Both the position numbers and the translations under genes were made by a program. Shown piece after piece: positions 5,724-10,563 of a stretch of 10,563 nucleotides of DNA (position 1 is its first letter; every line of letters begins with the position of its first letter). Source of the stretch: Chloroflexota bacterium (GTDB lineage Bacteria > Chloroflexota > Chloroflexia > Thermomicrobiales > UBA6265); the NCBI GenBank assembly GCA_023423795.1, contig JAFAEX010000059.1:1-10563 (forward strand). Direction: 5' to 3'. A model generated the notes under the pieces. That model saw only the letters and a list, made by a program, of their open reading frames with translations, did no database searches and was not told the DNA's origin.

Positions 5724-6397
5724 TGCCCGGTTTGCCGTTTTCGTCTACCGCGCCCGGCGGTCGCGCCGGGCCTCGCTCCCGATTCTCGCCGGGCGTGCGC
5801 GCCGTCGCCGGCGCGGTCGTGCTGGCGATCGGGCTGATCCTGGCGGTGCTGGCCGCCTCCGCTCCGGCATCCGGCCTGCAGGCAGCGACGCCGGCCGACG
5901 ATTCGGCGGACGCCGGGTTCGCCCGCGACATGTCCGACCACCACGCGCAGGCGGTGGAGATGTCGCTGATCGCGGTGGTCCGCACCGAGAACCCGGCGAT
6001 CCGCACGCTGGCCACCGACATCCTGCTCACCCAGCAGGCCCAGATCGGCATGATGCACGGCTGGCTCGACCTCTGGGGGTTGCCGCTGGCCGGGTTCGGG
6101 CCGCGCATGGCCTGGATGGGCCACCCGATCGACGGGCCGATGCCGGGCATGGCGACCGCCGAGGAGATGGCCAGCCTGCGCGAGTTGCCGCCGGACGAAG
6201 CCGACGTCCGCTTCCTCGAACTGATGATCCGCCACCACAAGGGAGGGCTGCACATGGCCCAGTCCGGCATCGACCTCGCCGGTCAGTCGGTCGTCCGCCG
6301 CCTCGCCGAGGCGATGCTGATGGGCCAGCAAGCGGAGATCGACGCCATGGAGCGGATGCTGGACGAGATGGCGGCAACCCCGGTGGCGGGCGGGTGA
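5723..6397 (+). CDS. DUF305 family exported protein
   Basis: A 224-aa protein with an N-terminal membrane segment (26-48), which is an uncleaved anchor or a signal peptide ending in ASAPASGLQA, then a ferritin-like helical DUF305 domain. Both family motifs are intact: MSDHHAQAVEM (70-80) and MIRHHKGGLHM (168-178), with many methionines between (GMMHGW, MAWMGHP, MPGMATAEEM). His/Met-rich motifs of this kind bind copper in the DUF305 protein CopM of cyanobacteria, so periplasmic metal binding is a reasonable inference here. The start ATG shares its A with the stop of the DUF3105 gene; no separate ribosome-binding site is needed. No metal-efflux gene is nearby, so a resistance role cannot be read from context. 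Confidence 0.88.
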   Translation: MPGLPFSSTAPGGRAGPRSRFSPGVRAVAGAVVLAIGLILAVLAASAPASGLQAATPADDSADAGFARDMSDHHAQAVEMSLIAVVRTENPAIRTLATDILLTQQAQIGMMHGWLDLWGLPLAGFGPRMAWMGHPIDGPMPGMATAEEMASLRELPPDEADVRFLELMIRHHKGGLHMAQSGIDLAGQSVVRRLAEAMLMGQQAEIDAMERMLDEMAATPVAGG

Positions 6398-6484
6398 CGA
6401 GAAGCGCGGTTGCTCCATGGATCTGGCTACGGGGATCGCCTTAGGCTGATGGCGGTTGCCAAAATAATCCGGACACCGGCGGGT

Positions 6485-6558
6485 CGGGCGCGATGAATCG
6501 CGCCCCTACGGCACGGTTGAACTGCCGCGCACTGTAGGGGCGCGATTCATCGCGCCCG
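6485..6558. repeat. Perfect 25-bp inverted repeat with nested palindromic arms
   Basis: Arms 6485-6509 and 6534-6558 are exact inverse complements around a 24-base centre. Each arm is itself a hairpin: GGGCGCGAT and ATCGCGCCC separated by GA, followed by CCTAC on the inner side. The same block can therefore fold as one long stem or as two short ones. Similar GCGCGAT-ATCGCGC palindromes are common intergenic repeats in some Chloroflexota and other GC-rich bacteria, as far as I recall. Confidence 0.85.
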
Positions 6559-6620
6559 CCGCTGGGCCGGTACCCGGATCAAATGGGCAAACGCCATAAA
6601 TCCCAGGCTACGTCAACGAA

Positions 6621-6633
6621 GCCCCTCCGGGGC
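6621..6633 (-). terminator. Short terminator-like hairpin after the lipid kinase gene
   Basis: On the minus strand GCCCC and GGGGC pair around GGA, followed by TTCGTT. The hairpin lies about 60 bases past the kinase stop codon. The T content after the stem is modest, so this is a weak intrinsic terminator candidate. Confidence 0.35.
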
Positions 6634-6693
6634 GGAACGCGGGCCGTGGCCGCCCGGTTTTGGCAACCGCCATAAGCCGCCGAGACCTCTCCT

Positions 6694-7686
6694 TCAATCG
6701 GGCTTGGCGGGGACGATGACCCGCAAAGCGCCCGGTAGCGCCCGGAACGTGACCGGGGTGGCGCCGAGGTCGCGGCTGTCCGCGGCGCAGGGCAGCGGGC
6801 GGCGGCTCTCGATGCGGACGCTCGACGAACGGTAGGTCGTCACCTTGGGGGCGTAGCGCTGGCGGCCGAAGGCGACGCCGGCGAAGTGGCGCACCAGTTC
6901 CATCCGGGAAAAGCGGGAGTAGACGACCACGTCCAGCTTGCCGTCGCCGATGTCGGCGTCCGGCGCGACCGTGAAGCCGAGTCCCATGTAGGGGCCGTTG
7001 GCGACGATGACGGTGAGCGCCCGCGTGGCCACGATCCGGTCGTCGAGATGCAGCGTCATCCGCGAGGGCGGGAACTTCGCGAGCAGGCGCAGCGCGGGGA
7101 CGATGGCCCGAAACTCTCCCGCGTCGATGCGGTCGGCCTCGGCGAACATGGCGGCATTCAGGCCGACCGAGCCGGCTTCCATGAACGGTATGTCGTTGGC
7201 CTCGCCGACGTCGATGGCGCGGACCTGCCCTGTCGCGATGACCGCCGCTGCCTCGTCGAGGTCGCGCGGGATTCCGAGGCTGCGGGCCACGTTCATCAGG
7301 CTGCCGAGCGGCAGGATGCCGAGCGCGGTGTCCTGCCCAGCCAGCGCGCCGGCGATCGCGGCGATCGTGCCGTCGCCGCCGGCGGCCACGACGATGTCGT
7401 AGCCCTCGTCCGCCGCCGCCAGCGCCGTCGCGATCCCGTGTTCCTCCGATTCGGTGACGACCACCTCGTCGCCCAGCCCGTGGGCGGCGGCGACCCGGCG
7501 CACGTCCTCCTCGGTGGCGGCGTTGGTCGAGATGCCGACCTTTGCCCCGGACGAGGGGTTGAGCAGGATGCGGATGCGCCCGCGCGGCGGGGCGGGCGCG
7601 GCGGCTGGGTTGTCGTGACCACGCTCCGCCGCCGAGGCCGCGTCGAACGCGACCGTTGCGCCATCGCTCCCGGCGTCGTCCGTCAC
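6694..7686 (-). CDS. Diacylglycerol kinase catalytic-domain protein (YegS/DgkB/LCB5 type)
   Basis: A 330-aa lipid kinase that would phosphorylate diacylglycerol or a related lipid with ATP at the inner face of the membrane. The first 35 residues are a low-complexity linker. NPSSG (43-47) starts the catalytic domain, GGDGT (103-107) is the nucleotide-binding loop, and LPLGSLMNVARSLGIP (125-140) is the third motif. The C-terminal beta domain carries EAGSVGLNAAMF and DGKLDVVVYSRF. Length is usual for the family. In place of the more common GTxNDFAR, this protein has GSLMNVAR. The GTG start at 7686 is supported by GAGGAG (7695-7700) 8 bases upstream. No membrane-lipid genes are adjacent; the palindromic element lies just past its stop. 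Exact substrate unknown. Confidence 0.88.
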   Translation of the reverse strand: MTDDAGSDGATVAFDAASAAERGHDNPAAAPAPPRGRIRILLNPSSGAKVGISTNAATEEDVRRVAAAHGLGDEVVVTESEEHGIATALAAADEGYDIVVAAGGDGTIAAIAGALAGQDTALGILPLGSLMNVARSLGIPRDLDEAAAVIATGQVRAIDVGEANDIPFMEAGSVGLNAAMFAEADRIDAGEFRAIVPALRLLAKFPPSRMTLHLDDRIVATRALTVIVANGPYMGLGFTVAPDADIGDGKLDVVVYSRFSRMELVRHFAGVAFGRQRYAPKVTTYRSSSVRIESRRPLPCAADSRDLGATPVTFRALPGALRVIVPAKPD

Positions 7687-7980
7687 CAGCCCAACTCCTC
7701 GCGCAGATCGTTTTCACCAGTATCCGGCCCGACGGCCGGCGCCGCCAAAGCGCAGGGGACGTGCCGCGACGGCGCATCCGGGCACGGCGCGTGCGCCGCC
7801 ATCGACGACGGACCCGGTGCGCTCCGCATTGCCCAGTTCATCCGAACGATTGGCGAGGCTGGAATCGGAGCGCGCTGCATGACGTCATTCGTCGTCATCC
7901 CTCGACGGGGCTGGGGTGATGGCGCAGGGGTTGGTAGACCGGCGGAGTTCCGTAACGGGCGCTATGGAGGAGGGCGGACG
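7687..7980. other. Divergent intergenic region with a 10-bp palindrome
   Basis: This 294-base gap separates the lipid kinase gene (minus) from the small gene at 7981 (plus) and must hold both promoters. ATGACGTCAT (7879-7888) is a perfect 10-bp palindrome, followed by GTCGTCATCCC (7891-7901), which recurs at the right edge of the window (10549-10559). I see no RNA gene. A 71-codon minus-strand frame ending at the kinase start is discussed among the rejected items. Confidence 0.45.
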
Positions 7981-8289
7981 ATGGACGGCGCGGTGCAACC
8001 GATCCCCGGGGTGATGCTCGACGACGCCTGGCGATTGCTGGGCGATCGTTCCCCGGCGGATGTGCGGCTGGAGGTCGAAGCCATCGAACCGGAGGAGGCG
8101 ATCACCCGCATCCGTTATCGGCTGGTGGATGCCGCCGGCGCGCCCCTCGCCGACGCGGCCGGGGAACCGCTCGGCCTCGCCGGAGCGTCGGACGCCCCGC
8201 CGGCCGGACTGCGCGTCGGCGACCGGCTCCCGCTCCCCGGGCGTGACGCGGTCGGCACGCCGATCCATGATCCATATCGAGAGACGTGA
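7981..8289 (+). CDS. Small protein of unknown function (102 aa)
   Basis: Not recognised. The product has a helical start (IPGVMLDDAWRLLGDRSP), a beta-like stretch (DVRLEVEAIEPEEAITRIRYRLVDAAG), and an Ala/Pro/Gly-rich second half (PLADAAGEPLGLAGASDAPPAGL). The stretch from 'RYRLVDAAGAPLADAAGEPLG' recalls extended beta strands in a small barrel. No signal, membrane span or cysteine. GGAGGAGGG sits 6 bases before ATG 7981, a very good site. The last three residues (RET) and the TGA stop are encoded by the left part of a 7-bp repeat (8281-8300), so the natural C-terminus may have been shortened or replaced by repeat insertion. Convergent with the MFS gene. Confidence 0.7.
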   Translation: MDGAVQPIPGVMLDDAWRLLGDRSPADVRLEVEAIEPEEAITRIRYRLVDAAGAPLADAAGEPLGLAGASDAPPAGLRVGDRLPLPGRDAVGTPIHDPYRET

Positions 8290-8374
8290 GACGTGAGTCG
8301 TTTACGCACGGTCCCGATGCCCGCCCTGCGCCTATCGACTCACGCCTCACGTCTCACGACTCACGCCTCTCGCC
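8281..8374. repeat. 7-bp tandem/inverted repeat ending two convergent genes
   Basis: The left part has two units of GACGTGA plus a partial unit (8283-8300). The right part has five 7-base units, four TCACGNC and one TCTCGCC (8340-8374). Bases 8281-8300 pair with 8336-8355 with one mismatch in 20, forming a long hairpin with a 35-base loop. The plus gene's stop (8287-8289) lies in the left arm. The MFS gene's stop (8354-8356) straddles the end of the right arm, and its last codons lie in the flanking tandem units. It probably also ends transcription from both sides. Confidence 0.8.
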
Positions 8375-9640
8375 TGTGGGCGCGACCCGCAGCGAGCGGA
8401 TCGGTGAGGCCAGCAGCCACAGCGGGGCCAACGCCGCGGCGACGGCGCAGGCGAACAGGGCCGGTCGCAGCCCGATCGACGTTGCGAGCGTGCCGCCCAA
8501 GAGCGCCCCGAGCGGGTAGGCCCCGTAGACGAGGAAGCGGTGGCTGGCCGTTACTCGCGCCTGGAGCCGGTCCGGCGTCACCGCCTGCCGCAGGCTCCAC
8601 TGGTTGACGTTGGCGATCGCCCCGGCGAATCCGCCGATGGCCTGCGCCGCGACCAGAATCGCCACCGCAGCGTTTCCCTGCGCCAGCGGCACGAGCAGCA
8701 GCGCGGCGCCCTCGGTCACCCAGCCCCAGCAGACGGCAGGGCCGAATCCGACCCGGTTCGCAACCCGTTCGGCAAGCAGGCCTCCCGGCACGGCGGCGAT
8801 GCCGCCAACCGCCAGCACCAGCCCGAGTTCCGCCGCGTCCAGCCCCAGGTCCCGCGCGGCGAACAGGACGTAGACGGCCCGCACCGCCTCGACGAAGAGG
8901 CTGGCCGCGGCCGATGCGACTACGATCGGGCGCAGCAGGCGGTGCCCCAGCAAGGCCCGGACGCCTTCGCCGGTCTCGGCCCGGAACCCGGCGCGGACCG
9001 CGGAAACCGGCCGCGGCGGTTCGGGCGCTTCGGGTGCAGCCAGCAGCGCCGCCGAGGCGACGAACGAGGCAGCCGTTGCCGCCACCGCGAGCGGGGCCGT
9101 CACCGCCTGCACCAGCAGCCCGGCCAGGCCCGGGCCGGTCGATTCGGCCACGGAGTAACTGACCTGGATCTTCCCGTTGGCCTCGACCAGCCGGGCGCGA
9201 TCGACGACGGACGGGACGTAGGCGTAGTGAGCGACGTCGAAGACGACCGCCAGCACGCCGGCCAGCAGCGCGACGACGCACAGCAGTTCGAAGCCCAGAC
9301 CGCCGAGCAGCGACGCGACCGGGATGGCGCCCAGTACGACCGCCCGGCCCAGGTCGGCGGCCACCAGGATCGGGCGCAACCGGCGGGCGCGGTCGATCCA
9401 CACCCCGAGCGGCAGGCTGCACAGCAGCCACGGCGCGTGCCCGATGGCCGCCAGCATCCCCATCTGGAACGGGGATGCGCCGAGCCAAACCGCGGCGGTC
9501 AGCGGCAGGGCGAGCGCCGAGACCTGCGCCCCGAACAGCGCGACGGTCAGTGCGGCCCACAGGCGGCGGAAGCGGCCGGCGGCAGCATCGCCCGCAACGT
9601 CCGTTTCCGCGCGACCGGCCGCCAGCGTCGTGGTTCCCAT
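8354..9640 (-). CDS. MFS transporter, efflux type (MFS_3/EntS-like)
   Basis: A 428-aa inner-membrane protein with about 12 hydrophobic helices, from RLWAALTVALFGAQVSALAL (27-46) to the last segment ending in LAPLWLLASP. Family marks are visible: LGVWIDRARRLRP (78-90) between helices 2 and 3 matches MFS motif A (G-x-x-x-D-R-x-x-R-R), and PSVVDRARLVEANGKIQ (143-159) with AESTGPGLAG (165-174) is typical of the EntS/macrolide-efflux branch (TC 2.A.1.21-like). It should export a small hydrophobic compound by proton antiport; the substrate is unknown. ATG 9640 follows TGGAGGG six bases upstream; the frame remains open upstream but that part is not protein-like. It ends inside the 7-bp repeat, giving a C-terminus GERRES. 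It is divergent from the CGNR regulator. Confidence 0.9.
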   Translation of the reverse strand: MGTTTLAAGRAETDVAGDAAAGRFRRLWAALTVALFGAQVSALALPLTAAVWLGASPFQMGMLAAIGHAPWLLCSLPLGVWIDRARRLRPILVAADLGRAVVLGAIPVASLLGGLGFELLCVVALLAGVLAVVFDVAHYAYVPSVVDRARLVEANGKIQVSYSVAESTGPGLAGLLVQAVTAPLAVAATAASFVASAALLAAPEAPEPPRPVSAVRAGFRAETGEGVRALLGHRLLRPIVVASAAASLFVEAVRAVYVLFAARDLGLDAAELGLVLAVGGIAAVPGGLLAERVANRVGFGPAVCWGWVTEGAALLLVPLAQGNAAVAILVAAQAIGGFAGAIANVNQWSLRQAVTPDRLQARVTASHRFLVYGAYPLGALLGGTLATSIGLRPALFACAVAAALAPLWLLASPIRSLRVAPTGERRES

Positions 9641-9658
9641 GTCGCGCCCTCCAGGTAC

Positions 9659-9688
9659 GTTACCAATATGGACCATACAAACGGTAAC
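9659..9688. promoter_or_regulatory. Nested-palindrome operator between transporter and regulator
   Basis: GTTACC (9659-9664) and GGTAAC (9683-9688) form an inverted pair around an 11-bp palindrome, TATGG-A-CCATA (9667-9677). A third GGTAAC lies at 9730-9735, just before the regulator start. The set lies in the 102-bp gap between the divergent MFS and CGNR genes, the expected place for an operator bound by the adjacent regulator. It would overlap the MFS promoter. Confidence 0.5.
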
Positions 9689-9731
9689 TCTTGCGCATAG
9701 GGAGTGCCACCATTCATCTGCGGCAGAGTGG

Positions 9732-9737
9732 TAACAT
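9732..9737 (+). promoter_or_regulatory. Possible -10 box for a leaderless regulator mRNA
   Basis: TAACAT fits TAnnnT and lies 5 bases before the ATG at 9743, so transcription would begin at or next to the start codon. The ATG has no ribosome-binding site, as expected for a leaderless message. It overlaps the third GGTAAC, which would allow autoregulation. No clear -35 is seen. Confidence 0.3.
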
Positions 9738-9742
9738 CGAGC

Positions 9743-10414
9743 ATGGCAACGACGACCGCCGCCGCGAGACGCGCAGCCTTCACCCCGACGCCGGGCAGCG
9801 GGGAGTACCCCCGGCTGCTGGGCGGCCGGTTGTGCCTCGATTTCGTCAACACGCTGGAAGATCTGCGCAGCGCCGCCCCGCAGGAGTTCCTGCTCGATGC
9901 TCGCGACCTCGCCGGCTGGGGACGGCACGCCGGCATCCTGTCTCCAGCCGAGTCCGATGCCGTGCGCGCGCTCGCGGCGGCACGGCCGGACGATGCGGCG
10001 GCGGCATTCGGCCGGGCGCTGGCCCTGCGCGCCGCGCTCACCCGCGCCTTCGACGCCATCGCCGACGGCATCGAGCCGGCGGCGGCCGACCTCGCGGCGA
10101 TCGCGACGGTGTTCGCCGCTGGGTTGGATCGCGCCGAACTCGCGCCCGCCGGTGATGGGTTCGATTGGCGCTGGCCTGCCGGGGACGGCTCGCCGGACCG
10201 GCTGGCGTGGGAGGCGGCGCGCTCGGCGATCGAACTGCTGCGGACGGCCGAACCGGGCCGGATTCGCCGCTGCCCGGGCCCGGACGGCGGCTGCGGCTGG
10301 CTGTTCTACGACGACAGCCGCAACGGCCGCCGACGGTGGTGCAGCATGGAAGGCTGCGGCAGCCAGGCCAAGATGCGGCGGTACCGGGCGAAGGACCGCG
10401 CCGGTCAGGGGTAG
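9743..10414 (+). CDS. ABATE-domain CGNR zinc-finger transcriptional regulator
   Basis: A 223-aa DNA-binding protein of the ABATE plus zf-CGNR family, often described as stress-induced regulators. The N-terminal ABATE part opens with PRLLGGRLCLDFVNTLEDLR (23-42), a clear family signature. The C-terminal zinc finger has cysteines 177, 184, 200 and 205 with the usual core CGWLFYDDSRNGRRRWCSM (184-202). The name-giving tetrad, normally CGNR, is CGSQ here (205-208), followed by the usual AKMRRYRA. ATG 9743 has no ribosome-binding site but lies just after a possible -10 box; a GTG at 9704 would add 13 residues. The gene is divergent from the MFS transporter, with palindromes between them, so control of that efflux pump and of itself is likely. 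Confidence 0.88.
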   Translation: MATTTAAARRAAFTPTPGSGEYPRLLGGRLCLDFVNTLEDLRSAAPQEFLLDARDLAGWGRHAGILSPAESDAVRALAAARPDDAAAAFGRALALRAALTRAFDAIADGIEPAAADLAAIATVFAAGLDRAELAPAGDGFDWRWPAGDGSPDRLAWEAARSAIELLRTAEPGRIRRCPGPDGGCGWLFYDDSRNGRRRWCSMEGCGSQAKMRRYRAKDRAGQG

Positions 10415-10461
10415 GGCAGGAGCGCTGCCTGCGCACGCCGAGGGCCCCGCTCCGAAACGGC

Positions 10462-10500
10462 GGCGTCCGACGGTGCCTTGGGGAGAATGAGTCGGACGCC
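10462..10500 (+). terminator. Terminator hairpin candidate after the regulator
   Basis: GGCGTCCGAC (10462-10471) and GTCGGACGCC (10491-10500) form a perfect 10-bp stem with a 19-base loop, starting 47 bases past the regulator stop. No T-run follows. The rest of the right edge (10501-10563) holds no recognisable gene. Confidence 0.4.
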
Positions 10501-10563
10501 ACCGGCGGGCACACGTTGCGGCACGACGGCATTTGGGGATTTGCCGATGTCGTCATCCCGAGC

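Larger units (their letters stand above)
6444..6678. repeat. Composite palindromic element (REP/MITE-like)
   Basis: Bases 6444-6464 recur in inverted orientation at 6658-6678 with one mismatch in 21. A third, diverged copy of the end sequence lies at 6566-6597, matching the inverse of 6449-6480 at 25 of 32 positions without gaps. Between the first two end copies is a perfect 25-bp inverted repeat (6485-6558). There is no transposase or open frame inside. It fits a non-autonomous, hairpin-forming repeat with a partly duplicated end. It lies between the DUF305 gene and the convergent lipid-kinase gene and may also act as a transcription end. Confidence 0.75.

Noticed and set aside
5474..6418. 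Long minus-strand frame opposite the DUF3105 and DUF305 genes
   Set aside because: It lies opposite two clearly recognisable protein families and is a mirror frame typical of GC-rich DNA.
6444..6678. CRISPR array or insertion sequence
   Set aside because: There is no regularly spaced direct repeat and no transposase frame; the symmetry is inverted and fits a non-autonomous palindromic element.
7683..7898. 71-codon minus-strand frame whose TGA overlaps the GTG of the lipid kinase gene
   Set aside because: The GTGA overlap looks like translational coupling, but the candidate start has no properly spaced ribosome-binding site, the composition is atypical, and the end of the frame is just the kinase ribosome-binding region (GAGGAG).
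8540..9734. Long plus-strand frame opposite the MFS gene
   Set aside because: The translation is Gln/Arg/Asp-rich with no domain, while the opposite strand encodes a clear 12-helix transporter.

Overview
The window is GC-rich DNA of about 70% G+C, with strongly GC-biased third codon positions in the convincing genes. The organism is probably a Thermomicrobia-like member of the Chloroflexota. This rests on the style of the Tat-exported solute-binding protein (mature N-terminus with AQDATPA), the paired DUF3105 and DUF305 genes, the ABATE/CGNR regulator and the intergenic palindromes. It is an inference from gene content, since no rRNA or other phylogenetic marker is present. No tRNA, rRNA, CRISPR array, transposase or phage gene was found.

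Layout. (1) 65-1180, minus: a Tat-exported periplasmic sugar-type binding protein; its transporter partners, if any, would lie left of the window. (2) 1581-4674: an island of seven small genes of 43-136 codons that I could not assign to a named function: 1581-1844 and 1960-2370 on plus; 3041-3334, 2858-2989 and 2476-2823 on minus, arranged like an operon; 4029-4211 on plus; 4312-4674 on minus. One of them, a 43-aa very basic peptide, has lysine at every third residue over its second half. A gene-free stretch of about 700 bases (3335-4028) holds palindromes and a set of competing hairpins directly upstream of the 4029 gene. (3) 5016-6397, plus: a translationally coupled pair, a DUF3105 membrane-anchored protein and a DUF305 protein, possibly metal-binding envelope proteins. 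(4) 6444-6678: a composite palindromic element of REP/MITE type between the DUF305 gene and a diacylglycerol-kinase-like gene (6694-7686, minus). (5) 7981-8289, plus: a small unknown gene, convergent with an MFS efflux-type transporter (8354-9640, minus). A 7-bp tandem/inverted repeat lies between them and supplies the stop codons of both. (6) 9743-10414, plus: an ABATE/CGNR zinc-finger transcription factor, divergent from the transporter across a 102-bp region with nested palindromes, which suggests that it regulates the transporter.

The clearest items for a second look are the small-gene island with its 43-aa lysine-periodic peptide, the switch-like leader of the 4029 gene, the palindromic element at 6444-6678, the repeat that ends two genes at 8281-8374, and the regulator/transporter operator region. 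No complete multi-gene defence or biosynthetic system is visible.
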